From Lonicera japonica (lineage: Eukaryota > Streptophyta > Magnoliopsida > Dipsacales > Caprifoliaceae), in the NCBI GenBank assembly GCA_021464415.1, contig JAKCWG010000816.1, positions 62,001 to 126,000 on the forward strand: a stretch of DNA of 64,000 nt, given 5' to 3'. Of this stretch, positions 42,155 to 54,324 are shown piece by piece; within the stretch, counting starts at the first letter, position 1, and every line of letters begins with the position of its first letter. The notes under the pieces were generated by a model. The model was given only the letters and a program-made list of their open reading frames with translations. It had not been told where the DNA came from and made no database searches. A program made the translations under genes and the position numbers.

Positions 42155-45100
42155 CTATTGATAATACTTCTTCAGTCGATCCATGTTGACCGGAGAATTC
42201 AGTAACTGTCCATCCAAATCAGCGAGTATAGCGGCACCCCCTGTATTAATCTCTTTGACAATGTATGGCCCTTTTCACTTCTGACCAAACTGTCCCCTTG
42301 GGTCCCTGGCTAGTTCTCGAATTTCTTTCAATACGATGTCGTTCTCATTGATGCCTCGAACTTTTACTTTCTGGTAAAATGCTCGAGCAATTCTCTTTTT
42401 ATACCCTTGGTGGTGATATGCGGCTTTCAATCTCTTCTCATCTAACAATGCCAGCTCGTCATAACGTGCCTGGACCCATTCCAGCTCATTAACTTGATTC
42501 TCTAACATTACTCTGAGGGAGGGGACTTCTAATTCAACAGGGAGGACTGCTTCCATCCCGTATGTAAGTGAAAATAGGGGTTGCCCCGGTAGAGACCCTT
42601 TCAGTGGTGCGGTATCCCCACAATGCGTATGGTAATTTCTCTGGCCAGTCCCGACAGGTGTTGGTCATCTTGCTCAGGATATTCTTTAGATTCTTGTTGG
42701 CGGCCTCAACTGCCCCATTGGTTTGTGGCATGTATGGCGAAGACCTGTGTCGGGTAATACCGTATTCTTCTATGACTGTATTAGCTTCTCCTTTGAAGTG
42801 GGTGCCGTTATTCGAGATGATCTCGTGTAGGACCACATACCGGTAGACAATATTCCTTTTGATGAATCGGGCAACTTTCTTGGCGTCAAGGGTCTGGAAA
42901 GACTCGGCTTCCACCCATTTGGTGAAGTAATCGATGGCCACTAGTATGAATTCATGGCCGTTGCTGGCTTTGAGCGAAATCTTCCCAATGACGTTGATTC
43001 CCCAGGTTGCGAAAGGCCAGGGAGCAGTCATGTTGTACAACTCTTTCGGAGGAAGCTTATGGGATTTAGCATAAATTTGGCACTTGTGAAAACGGCGTAC
43101 GTGGTTAACGCAGTCATTTTGCAGGGTAGACCAGAAATAACCTTGTCTGATGATTTTGCGGGCAAGTGTATGACTGCTCATATGAGGTCCGCAATCGCCC
43201 CCATGTATCTAATCCATCATTCTGACTGATTCTTCTTCGGTGAGACATTGAAGATGAGTCCCGTCGTAGTTCCTCTTATATAGCCTTCCGGCACAAAGTA
43301 TGAACCTTGATGCTAATCTCTGAGTGTGATCCGCGTTTTCTTATCCGTTTCCTTGGGATACTGATGGTTCTTTAGCAGGTTCCAGATGTCATAAAACCAA
43401 GCGGTTGAGTCACCGTCCTTTTCATTCTCTACCTCAAGGGCCATGCAGTGTGCTGGTCCTGATTTCTTTTGTACTGTAAGGGTTATTTCTTCCATCCCCT
43501 CTGGGATATCAATCATAGATGCCAAGGTTGCCAATGCGTCAGCAAAACTGTTTTGTGACCTGGGGACATAGTAAAACTCCGCATGCTCGAACTTTCCTGT
43601 GACATCCTCCAGTCGGGCAAGGTTAGGGACTAATTTCTCATCTCTAATCATCCATTCCTTCAGAACTTGGTGGACCACTAGTGTTGAATCTCCGTATACC
43701 TGTATTCTCTGTATACCCCTTTGGAGCGCGATTTCCAACCCGAGTATGCAGGCTTCATATTCGGCCATGTTGTTAGTGCAGAAGAAATCTAGACGATACG
43801 ATACCGGGGAGTGAGTTTGGTTTGGAGAGACCAAAAGGATGCCTATCCCGTTTCTGCTTCGGTTAGCGGCCCCGTCGAAATATAATTTCCAGTCTTCATC
43901 GATCTCGATATTCATGATAGTTTCATCCGGGAACTCCGCTTCTTCTAGCATGTCCCCCAGTATCGGATTGTGGGCCAGGTAATCAGCTATGATCTTGCCT
44001 TTGACTGCCTTCTGGGTCATGTAGGTGATGTCAAATTCGGAGAGCATGAATAACCACTTTGCCATACGGTTCGAGAGAGCTGGTTTCTCGAAGAGGTATT
44101 TTAGCGGATCAATTCGTGATGCCAGGATGACTGAAAAGACTAACATGTAGTGCCGTAATTTTTGTGTTACTCAGACGAGAGCGGTGCACGACTTTTCTAA
44201 TGGCGTGTAGTTTATCTCAAATGGGGACAGTTTTTTGCTGATGTAGTAGATAGTTTGCTCCTTTCGGGTATCAATCATATGTTGGGCTAGCATAGCTCCT
44301 GCAGCCGAATCCATGACCGTTAGGTATAAGATTAGTGGCAGTCCGGTCTGTGGTGGGGCTAATACTGGGGGATTGAAGAGATAGTCCTTGATTCTATCAA
44401 AAGCCTCCTGGCACTGATCGTCCCACTCTCCCGGTGAAGATTTCCTCAGGAGTTTGAAGATGGGCTCGCAAGTCTGAGTGAGCTGATAGATGAACCTACT
44501 GATGTACTACAAGTTACCCAAAAACCCCCGGACTTCTTTCTTGGTACGAGGCTCAAGCATTTCTTGGATAGCTCGAACCTTGGCAGGGTCTACCTCGATT
44601 CCTTTCTTACTGACAACATAGCCTAGGAGTTTTCCCTTGGTCACCCCGAACACACATTTCTACTGATTGAGTCTCATCTGGTACTGGCAGAGGCGGTCAA
44701 AAAAGGCTCGTAAGGCTGGTACATGACCTTCCCTTTATTTTGACTTGATTATCATATCGTCCATATATACTTCTACTTCTTTATGGATCATGCCGTGGAA
44801 GATAGCTGTAGCTGCCCTCTGATATGTTGCCCCGGCATTCTTTAGCCCGAATGGCATAACATTGTAGCAGTATGTTCCCCATGGCGTGATAAATGCTATT
44901 TTCTCTTGGTGATCTGGGTGCATTTTAATCTGATTATACTCGGCAAAACCGTCCACAAATGACTTCAAGGCATGGTTGGTAGTATTATCTATTATCAAAT
45001 CGATGTTGGGTAATGAAAAATCGTCTTTTGGGCAAGCTTTATTGAGAACTCAGTAATCCACACACATGCGGACCTTCCCATTTGCCTTTGGAACGGGCAC

Positions 45101-48100
45101 AATGTTGGCTAACCATAAAGGGTACTCGATCACCCGCAAAAACCCTACACTCAGTTGTTTCATCACTTCTTCTTTTACTTTCAGGGACCATACTAGCGTA
45201 AGCTTTCTCAATCTTTGCTTGACGGGTCTGAACTCCGGCTTGGTGTGTGTTTCTCGTGCATGACTATCTGACTGTTCAAACCTGGCATATCGGCATAAGA
45301 CTAGGCGAAGACATCCATGTAGTCTTTCAGAGTTTGTGTGAATTCCTCTCTTTCTGTCTTACTTAGACTTGCCCCAATGCGGACCTCTTTTCTTTCCTCT
45401 TCTGTCCTGAGGTTAATCCTAAGAGTGTCTCCTTCCTCGCTCTGTATACGCTGTTCCTCCCGTTCAGGGTGTTCATTTAGTCTTTCCAACTCCATATAAG
45501 CAATTACAGAATTAACATTAACAGGATAATGCAAAACAAAGTCTTCTTCGTTAATAACAGTGCTTACAGGTACAAGTTTAAAAAGTAAATTTAGTAAAGA
45601 CTCTTCCCTACCCTTTCCCCCACTCTTATCTTTCACCCTTACAATTTTACTCTTTCCCCCCTTTTCCTGATAATCTGGATCAGCGCGTATCAAGTGTACA
45701 GGGTGGTCTCTTGGCTTGTCATCCCCTAGAGCCATGATGTCAAAGAAATCTCCAATCAGTTATTTTCCTTCATTTTCCTTGTCTTCACTTTCTTTTTTCG
45801 GTCCGATCGTTAACTTGGTAGAGAAGCTGTGTAGAATGCTTTTTTTGAGATAGAGGTCTTCTTCATAGAAGATTTTCCATCTAGGAAGGTTATCTCCATT
45901 GCTGTTTCTCCAAGGCTCCTGAAAATCGCAAAAGGGGAAGTCTTCTCCTTCTTTGACGAAAAACCCATTTAGAGAGCTGAAACTCGAATATTGATGCCCT
46001 CGGCTCCTTTTCTCTTGGTTGTCTTCCTCGATGTGTTGGTACCCGAACCCTTCTTTTTCATGCCTCGTTACTGATTCTAAGGCTTGAAGCAATCCGAGTT
46101 GTCCCATTCCCAAACTGGCTCCAGGTAAGTATTTCATCTTTCTCAGCATGTTCGTGATTTTGGTGCTGAGACCGGGGATATTGTTAGGGGGTAGATACTC
46201 GATTCTCTGGGTGGTGAGAGCTTGTACTTAAGGCTCATAAAAAAGCCTCCGAACTGTATGCTTTGACTCCCGATGCCCAAAACAGGTAATTCCAGATCTG
46301 CCAAGGTCCTCTCAGGATCTCCTTGGATGGTGATTACATCCCCTTTGAAGGGTATCTTGATTTTCTGGTGTAAGGAGGAAGGGAGCGCTCCTATGTCATG
46401 TAGCCATGTTCTTCCCAACAGTAGGTTGAAACTGGAGGGAATGTCTATGATTTGGAACTCGGCTGGAAAGTTTCCGGGACCGACCATGAGATCTAGCTTT
46501 AGGGAACCCAGAACGGCCCTCCTGGTATTATCATAGGCTCTAACAGCCACAGCTGATGGAGAAAGCTCTGAGTCTAAGATACCCATACATTTGGCGGTCT
46601 TCAGGGGACAAACATTTATAGTCGACCCGTTGTTGATGAGAACCTGTGGCAAGATTTTTCCTTGAGTTCGAACAGTAATATGGAGAGCCAGACTGTGTTT
46701 ATTCCCCAATGGAGATAAGTCTTCATCTGAAAATGACAGACTTCTTTGGACTGTAAGTGACCCAATCATGTTTGGCAGTTGTTCGGGCGTAGAGTCTGGC
46801 GATATGACAGCCTCATTTAGGAGTTTGATGAAAGCGGTCCTGTGAGGTTTGGAGGCGACCAGGAGGCCCCAAATGGTGATGTGGGCCTGGGTTTTCTTCA
46901 ACTGTTCCAATACTCGATCTTCTCCTACTTCCTTAGGAGGTGGTGTTTTCTCGGCATCCATTAGCGGTGGCTGATATACCCTTCCCGAACGGGTAATTTG
47001 CTATATCCAAAGGGATGCTGGGTCTGATCCCTCTGAGACTTCCGATGATTCTGGTTCTGTCGACCAACTGAAGGCTTTGGGGGAGGTTTCTGTCATACAG
47101 ATTGTCTCCTTAGGGGGGCTCAGGGTTTTCACGGCTGTTTCTTCTTGTCTTGGGTCCATCCTATCCCAGCTTTTTCGGGATTGGTCTTGATTGTGAGTGG
47201 TTGTGAGATCCCCTGATTAGTCTTTCCTAAACCCTGCCCGGGTAGGAAGTTCATTTTAGCCATCCATTGGTCGATCATCGGATTGAGACCTGGTGCAACT
47301 TGATTCCTTTCTGGCAGTACAACGGGTAACTTATAGGCTGGGTCGTCTCGAATGAGCCCCACAGGATCAAAGCCTTCTTCATCAGCGGCCAATGCATTAA
47401 TTCCAACAGGGGGAGCATGGTTGGGAAGAGGATTATTAGTAACGTTGGGCCCGCCAGGTGCGGGTATGGTTTCGGCTTTAATGAGGTCCTGAATACGATG
47501 GCAAAGAGCCAAGCAGCGTTCTGTGTCATGGTCCGCTGCTTGATGGTATGCACAGTTCTCATTCATTCTCCAGGTACTGGGAATAGAATTTGGTGGAGGA
47601 TGTGGTTTAAGTGGGGTGATTAGTACGGCCTTTCGGAGTAGTTCCAGGCTTTCGACCAGGGTAGTGAGAAGGGTACAGAAGTTCCTTTTTTTCCTGACTT
47701 CAGCGCTCGAAGAATCTCCTTATGCGGGCCAATTCATCGAAGGTGCTTGTTGTGGCTGCTGAAATGGATTTTGTTGATACAGGTATGAGCTTAGTTGGTT
47801 AACGGTTGGAGTGGCCGTCTTTCTCCCAATGTATGAGGCTTTCTTGGTATCATTCTTTGCTTTCTTAGCCAACTCTTCTTCTACTTGTGACCCCATGCTT
47901 AACAGGGCTATGAAGTGTGGGAATATGTGCTTTCCCATACTGCTTAATACAGCTGGAGTAAAATTCCTCTGTATGATTTCCAACTGTTCTTCTTCTTCGG
48001 GCCGTTTGGACATTTGGGAGGCCATCTCTCTCCAACGTGTGACAAAATCGCTAAAGCTTTCTTTCTCACCTTGTTTGGCCATTTTCAAGTGTTAGCGATA

Positions 48101-49040
48101 ATTTCCAAGTCTTCGTTGGACCCGTATTTATTCATGAACTCCTTGACAATATCTCCCCAAGTCTTCATGTGGTGTCTCTCCAGATCAAAAAACCATCTCA
48201 GGGCGGCCCCCGTGAGAGTCATGTGAAAGGCCTGAGATAATTTTGGTTCTCCACAACCCGACATTTGCATGGATCTGATGTAGGATTGAAGATGGGTTTT
48301 AGGGGTGTGGTTCCTGTGAATTTGGTGATAGAAGGGAGCTTGAATCCCTGAGGTAGTCTTGCTTCTGGATAGAGAGAGAAAGCATTCATATTTGTGATCC
48401 CATCTGCCCCTCTTATCAGAGAAATCCCCCTTTGCAGAACCTTCATCTGCTCTTTTAGTTTCTTCATCTCTTCACTCTCTCTTGATGCCTCATCGGGCTA
48501 TTCTCGAGCTATAACCGATTATGCATACACTACCCGAAGTCGGTTGATGTCTGGCTATTCATTAGGAGGGGTTACTAGGGCCGGTGGTGGAATAGGCCTT
48601 GCGGGGACTTGTGGCCAAGGCTGGTATTGGGGATCAAGGCCTTGCTGAGGTTGCGGCTAGATGATGGGTGGCTCCTGTTGTTGGTAAGTGGGTCCTGAAT
48701 TTGGGGCCCATTGATTTTGATTGTTGGGATCGGTCTGAACGGGACCGGTGATGACAGGGCCAGTTTGAGGAGGATTGGTTCCTTGAACTGGGGGGGAAGT
48801 ACTTGCGATGACTGCCCTTGATCTCGATTCGGTGGTAGTCGTTCAAACCCCGGTGGCGCGACCCGCCCGACTGACAACTCTTCTACTCGAACTCGGGTAC
48901 TCTATTGCTCGTTCGTGAGGTTTGCTAGTTTCACACTGACAGTCATTAGCAAACGATGCATCTCGGCTAAAGTTGGCTGAGCTGCAGACGCCTCGGCTAG
49001 GCTCTGATCTGTCTCTTGATTTTCGCGTCCATTGACCATT
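42155..49040 (-). pseudogene. gag-pol: Element A gag-pol, decayed
   Basis: Full-length but broken counterpart of the element B polyprotein. Recognisable in minus-strand order: gag start (ATG near 49040) and core (about 48090-47720); zinc knuckle C-x2-H-x4-H-x4-C (CAYHQAADHDTERC) at about 47555; G-patch-like FLPGQGLGK; protease with INNGST at 46632, the catalytic Asp changed to Asn; a second G-patch-like block; reverse transcriptase with YMDD near 44760; archaeal-type RNase H (YFDGAANRSRNG) near 43880; integrase (43181-42534); and the same C-terminal DRLKKYYQ before the stop at 42155. Many stops and frameshifts lie between, so it is not functional. Confidence 0.92.
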
Positions 49041-50160
49041 GCGGGTGTGCTTGATCTTTCTAATCTTTCGGTGTGATCCCGACCAGTCCAACCTTCCAGA
49101 CTGTCGTCGTATTACGGCTGTAGACGGAACTATGGGATGAAGATGAAGGAAGACTATGATGTGACTCAATTTTTGCCAAAAGAACCACGGAGAAAGAAAA
49201 ACAACAAAAACCAAGTTTCGGGTGTTTTATAAAGACATGTCAACAACAACTTGAGTGAATTCCCAGTGGGAGTTTAGGATAGGCAGCAAAGTGCTCCTTG
49301 GGTTATCCTATTTATCCCGAATTTTGAAAAACTCATCTTTTGATTTTATGAAAATTGGGAATATCTCTCCTCTTGAGTTGCTTTTCATGGGAGATGTACC
49401 GGGGAAAGTCATAACGAGGTGATCTCGATGTAAATTTCTACGATGGAGGTTGGAAATCCTTCGGCCGTACTTACCAATATCTGGGGGAGATATACATGAC
49501 AAGGCCCTAAGTGGTACGAACTCCTCACGGTTAATAAAAAAAGTATCAGAGCGTTCTATCTTTGACTCTTCCTATATGCAACGCAGGTGTAATGCAAGGT
49601 GAAGGCTTTAGGCTCCCTCCTATTTGCCAAGACCTCGCGATATACCCCAAGGGTGGGTACGTGCAAGAATCTTTTGATATACTTCCCAAGTACGTGAGTG
49701 TTCTCGTCACTCGATATACCTCGGGGGCGTACTTGGCCAAGGAGAGTGGAAGTAAATGCTTTCGGTTTATGTTGGCCCAAGCAAGCCAACTCCCTACTCA
49801 CTTATAATACTTCCGAGGGTTCGGGGTAAATTTACACTCATAGAACCAATGCATGATTTGTGAAAGTGCGTGCAAAACAAGAATTTTTCAAAAGTTTTAA
49901 TTGCAAATATCTTATCTTCGAGGTGTATTTTGAACACGCCATTTTTATTTAAAAAAATATTTCTTTACAATCATATATAACATAAAGGGGAAATCTTAAA
50001 CATATGTCTATGTCAATGAATGGACTCTACTGCGCCTCTAGGTCAGGTCAACAATAAAATCCAGGCACCATGTCAGGGGGCAAATAGGGAAAGCAGTAAA
50101 AGCATGCATATCAACATATTATAAACAAAAAATCCACATATAGGAGCCTAGTTCTCATAG
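49041..50160 (-). other. Element A untranslated leader
   Basis: About 1.1 kb between PBS and gag. No gene. In element sense an acceptor-like CCGTCTACAG lies near 49120, ahead of residues (WTGRD) that match the element B frame upstream of its first gag Met. Blocks such as GTACGTGAGTGTTCTCGTCA near 49691 match the element B leader. Confidence 0.55.
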
Positions 50161-50178
50161 TCCCCAGCAGAGTCGCCA
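50161..50178 (-). promoter_or_regulatory. Primer-binding site of element A
   Basis: Minus strand TGGCGACTCTGCTGGGGA, identical to that of element B, one base after the 5' LTR end. Confidence 0.88.
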
Positions 50179-50179
50179 C

Positions 50180-52069
50180 TATGAGAATCCGCGAATGCGA
50201 CCCCCGGGTCTCATCCCCGTGATTGGGCTTCTGAAGCGTCGGAAGGGATTCCGTCACTCCATTTGCTTCGATTATTCATATCGGGTGTCCCTACGTCTAT
50301 TCTAGATGCAAAGGGGTTCGTTCAGAGTTGCCAGTACGTTTTATGAGAAAACGGACAAAAAGGGGGCGTGTGAGAGAAAAGGCTACAGATAAGCCTTTCT
50401 TTACACGTTTGTCTACGAAACCAAGATTCTATAGGGTTCGGGAACTACATTACGATTTGGGAAGGAGTTAAGCACCCATTCCGTCCTTTCGGTCTCTAAT
50501 GGTCTTATATGTTTATTTTATGTTGAAAAACTTGGATGCTTTTACTGACAGTCTACTACTTTTCAAATGAAAAAAATCTTAATTTCTGGGGAAAAAACGG
50601 GAAAGGGATAAAAGCCTTTGTGTTCCGAGATCCGATGTTTTTATTATTTGAAAGATGTAAATACAAATGACAAAACATTTTATTTTGAAAGAGTATCCCG
50701 TATTATTTCCTCAGATAATGACGGTTTTCTCGTGTTGTGATTACTTTTGTAAAAGTTCGGATCTTGTATCGGGACTAATTTAATATGGAACTAGAACTCT
50801 TTGAGGAGAGTTATCAGACACGTCGCAGTCTATAGAGAAGACAGGATATGTTGATTTTAATTCCTAGATAAGTCTTATCAGTCCGGGTTTTAAAAACAGA
50901 ATTTTATCCGAACGATAATCTACTTACTCTTCTGATTTTGCAAATGGTTTTATCAGGGTCTTTTGTTTTGAAGACGGTAGACTATTTATAACTTGGCAAT
51001 AAGTTTATTCAAATAAAACGTGGACAAAACAACAGAAATAAAACAAGTACACAGATGAACCTGATTTTCGAGCGCGTTAGGAATCTAGCATAACCATGTT
51101 GCCACTTCACTTACTAGGACGGGGATCAACCTGCCCGATCAGGTCGCGGGGTGCGGGGCAGCGCCCCGTTAGAAAAATCAAATTTTAAGCAAGTCTACAA
51201 TAAAACTAATATACAAATATCTTATTTAATTACTATAAGAGACTTTCGTTACCTTCCCGACGAGAATAATAATAAGAAAGAAAATATAATACGGCAGAGA
51301 GATCTCCGGCGATAATAATCTTCTCCTTCTTCAGATATTTCTGATAATTCGATTCCCGAGACCGGACACGTCAAGTGTCGAGAATAACTTCGATAATTCT
51401 TCGAAAATAAGACGATACTCGAGAATGCTTGACGGAAGACTAGAAAATCAGATCATAAGCCCATAATTCTTCTTCTAAGTTGCTGCTTTTGCTGTTTTTG
51501 TTGGTGTCCTTAAACCTTGGGAGGTGTTGGCCTGTTTATAGTGCTGGGAAAGTGGTTTGTCGCGCGACATGTTCCCCAAAAGGGGTTTGTCGCACGACAA
51601 TGTGTGTATGTCGCGCGACATACTTGAATGTCGTGCGACATTTTACTTTAATGATGATTCTGACCCACTGCTGAGTCAGAAAGTGGAGTCGAGGGGTTGA
51701 TTGTCGCGCGACATGTCCCCATAAAGTGGGATTGTCGTGCAGCACACTTGATTGTCGTGCGACATACTTGAATGTTGTGCGACATTTTACTTTAATGATG
51801 ATTCTGACCCACTGCCGAGTCAGAAAGTGGAGTGGTGGGGTTGATTGTCGCGCGATATGTCTCCATAAAGTGGGATTGTCGTGCGACACACTTGATTGTC
51901 GTGCGACATACTTGAATGTCGTGCGACATTTCCTTTAAAAACAGGTTTGTTTGGCCAACAAACGCTTTCTGGGCAGTCTCGGGTGTTCGGGTGGGTCCCA
52001 GACTCCAGAAACAGCAGTTCTCGAAGGTCGTTAGGGTTCTTGCGGGGGTCACGGATCGGGGTGTCTACA
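50180..52069 (-). repeat. LTR of family A, 5' copy
   Basis: 1,890 bp, aligned along its length with 13666-15425. Its inner end reads CTCATA instead of CTCACA (element sense), one change. TATA-like sequence is the complement of 51531-51541, palindromes run from 51558 to about 51930, and only two of the 145-bp tandem units are present against three in the 3' LTR. It contains the 206 bp (51091-51296) missing from the 3' copy. Target duplication TCCCT follows at 52070. Confidence 0.93.
51091..51296. other. Segment present only in the 5' LTR of element A, partly GC-rich
   Basis: The left part holds the 37-bp motif shared with 34228-34265 and then a GC-rich stretch with self-complementary GGGGCAGCGCCCC. 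The right part (about 51230-51296) is also in the solo LTR (near 62560-62620), so it is ancestral LTR and was deleted from the 3' LTR between GCAG repeats. The left GC-rich part is not in the solo LTR and may be an insertion. Confidence 0.6.
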
Positions 52070-52920
52070 TCCCTATTCATACAAAAAACTCGGGATTGGA
52101 ATATGTTGACCATGGTTTAAAGAGAGTTATGATAACCGTTGCAACAGATTAAAGTAGAAAAAATATTATATGTTTATATTCATGTTATGCCTTGTTCATT
52201 AAGATTCAACAATTGTGATCGTGTCCATTAAGGTGTATCATCTTTTATTTTATTTTATTTTATTTTATTTTATTCTTGTCTTGTCTGGATTCCGTCAAGC
52301 AAAAATAATCCCCCAAACTCGAATTATCATTACCTACTCTGAGATATATTAAACGTAAAAAATAGGAGTAATTCTACATTGATATCAAAAAATTGACATA
52401 TCAATGTGTCCACCATGTATTGGTTAAAAAAGCATATCACATTCCATTTTAATAAATAAATGATTGACACATTGATATGTCAGTTTTTTTTGTCAAATTT
52501 TTATATCTATATAGAATTGCTCAAATATAGTGGCCCAATATTTATCAACCTACCCAATTTCTAATTTTGAGAGTTGTCGTCAAAGAGAGAGTAGAGGGAG
52601 ATCAATCGCTTTGTCTTCTACTAAAACAAAGAGAGTGAAACTAACAACAAAAAAGATCATTTAAATAGTTTAGGGGCTTAATTGGCTCATTTAATAGTTT
52701 AAGGGAGGAATTGGCACAAATTAAATAATTTAGGGGCTTATGGGGTTAGTTACTCAAAAAGAAAAATGAGTAGAGGGATGGATCGCTGCAATCTTCCTTT
52801 CTTGGTTTGCTTTTCGTAAACCTCTTAATAAGAAGAAGGAATTCCTCTGCAATATCAATAATATAGCATCAACATTTTCCTCCACAACCGGATCGAGATA
52901 TGTTTTTATTAGGGGAATAA
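52070..52920. other. AT-rich intergenic DNA with ATTTT microsatellite
   Basis: Host-side flank of element A. A run of ATTTT units is at about 52233-52275. Two similar TTTAATAGTTTAGGGGCTTA-like sentences near 52670-52740 form a short degenerate repeat. No gene is seen. Confidence 0.6.
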
Positions 52921-53415
52921 AAAGTATTCTTGAATTTCTGTGGTGAAGACACTCGCTATGGCTTTACCGATTTCTTTTATACCTCTCTTTAGGGTGCTGG
53001 CATTCACACGTTTAGAGAAAACGAAGGCCTTTAGGTTGGAGAAAAGATAGGCCCTGAGTTCCTCAAGGTTATCATGGATTTAAAAATCTTTATCCTTATC
53101 TTCTTCGAAAAGTACGCTTTTAATAAATGGTGCCTCTTTGAACTTGCACAAATGGTAGAATGCCAAAAAAATGGGGCACGCATAATTTTTCCTGATTTAT
53201 ACAACATAGACCCTTATATGCGACATCAAAATGGGAGTTATGAGGAGGCCTTCTATCAACACAAGAAGAACTGTTTTGATGAAAAGGCTATCCAACTATG
53301 GAATGAGGCTCTTTTTAGAAAAAGAATAAAGATAGACTATATTATATGGATAGAGGATGACCTTATTTATAAGTTATATACAATGGGAGAAAAAATAAAC
53401 ATAATATACTACTAA
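52921..53415 (+). pseudogene. TIR-domain fragment of an NLR immune receptor
   Basis: One frame from about 52924 reads through the conserved TIR blocks in order: FCGEDTRYGFTDFFY (usually FRGEDTR), GIHTFRENEGL, GEKIGPEFLKVI, then YAFNKWCLFELAQMVEC and GSYEEAFYQHKKN. Two TAGs (52990 and 53032) break it, and similarity ends near 53320; no NB-ARC or LRR follows. TIR domains of NLRs act as NAD-cleaving signalling modules in dicots. This is the first exon of such a gene, truncated and inactive. The long frame from 53074 begins at its internal ATG. Confidence 0.8.
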
Positions 53416-53451
53416 AATCTATTATATTATAATATATTCTAACACTCACCC

Positions 53452-53760
53452 TCAAGTTGGTGCATAAATATTGAGCATACCCAACTTGCTGATTAATTTG
53501 GAAAATATCTTGTTCGAAATAGAATTAGTAAGTACATCGGCCAACTGATCTTTTGAGCGTACATGAGGCACAACAATTATTTTTTTCTTAAATTTCTCTT
53601 TAATGAAGAATATATCCACTTCCACATGCTTTGTTCTATCATGCTGAACCAGCAATATCGCACATTGCCTTATTATCACAGTATAACATCATACGTTTTC
53701 TTTGTGGATAACCTATATCAATCAATAGCAACTTTAGATACTGTTCTTTTAACATATTTT
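53452..53760 (-). pseudogene. Copia RNase H C-terminal fragment
   Basis: The minus strand encodes HDRTKHVEVDIFFIKEKF, then KDQLADVLT and a KLGMLNIYAPT end, the typical end of Ty1/copia polyproteins; further upstream, after a frameshift, MLYCDNKA is visible. Only this end is present and no LTR is evident beside it, so it is a relic separate from the copia element on the plus strand. Confidence 0.78.
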
Positions 53761-54205
53761 TTAATTCTTTCCATAATAAATTTATTGCTAAACCTTCTGG
53801 TCCCTATACATTTTCTTAATGGATGCGGTTTCTCAAATTCAACATCTCAAATTTCTTCTTCATAACACTATTGAACTGCAATTTTTTTTATCACAAATAA
53901 TATACATGTGATCGAAAAATCACATATACTCAAATACATTATTTATGTATCATAGTCCTTACCAAAAGCATATCAAACTTAAACGACAACAAACATTTTA
54001 AAAAAACGTTGGTCAACACCATTCAAAAATTTCTTTGGAAAGCGTAAGCTAAACGACCCTAAATATATATATTATTAAAACTTCAATTTTAATGTTAAAT
54101 TGGGGTTAGTAATATTAAAAAAGGAACGAGAGGGACCATTTCATTAGTTTACTCTGTTTTATCTCTCTCTTGATTTAAGTTTTGGCTCAGTCCAAAACAC
54201 TTGTG
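53761..54205. other. AT-rich intergenic DNA
   Basis: No gene is seen. A pyrimidine-rich patch with TCTCTCTCTTGATT near 54160 precedes the putative exon. Confidence 0.5.
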
Positions 54206-54256
54206 ATGAAGTCAAAATCTGCCGCTGCTGCATCTCCTCTTCCTCCTCCAACGAAA
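54206..54256 (+). CDS. Possible first coding exon of a host gene
   Basis: ATG at 54206 begins 17 codons rich in Ala, Ser and Pro (MKSKSAAAASPLPPPTK) followed by the donor-like GTAAGATT at 54257. The copia element begins about 70 bp later, so the rest of the gene would lie beyond the window or be lost. Composition resembles the first exon of many plant genes, but there is no homology evidence. Confidence 0.3.
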
Positions 54257-54324
54257 GTAAGATTGTGTTGCAATTCTTTAGATCCCTTTATCTCAACACT
54301 ACTATGAAAGTGATACTATGAATG

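Larger units (their letters stand above)
13666..52069 (-). mobile_element. Element A: Ty3/gypsy Tat-type LTR retrotransposon, host of nested element B
   Basis: Outer LTRs at 13666-15425 (3') and 50180-52069 (5') bound the element; flanks ACCCT (13661-13665) and TCCCT (52070-52074) are a target duplication with one change. Reading minus strand: 5' LTR, PBS 50161-50178, gag-pol (49040 to 42155), then genes 2 and 1 on the opposite strand, a minisatellite, a polypurine-like CGAGAGGGTC (15426-15435) and the 3' LTR. Element B (15961-34400) interrupts the minisatellite; without B the element is about 20 kb. Two RNase H domains place it in the Tat lineage. Many stops and LTR differences show it is older than B and not autonomous. 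Confidence 0.93.

Noticed and set aside
51127..51180. GC-rich stretch as an rRNA or tRNA fragment
   Set aside because: Self-complementary GGGGCAGCGCCCC, but no tRNA A/B boxes or rRNA blocks that I can recognise.
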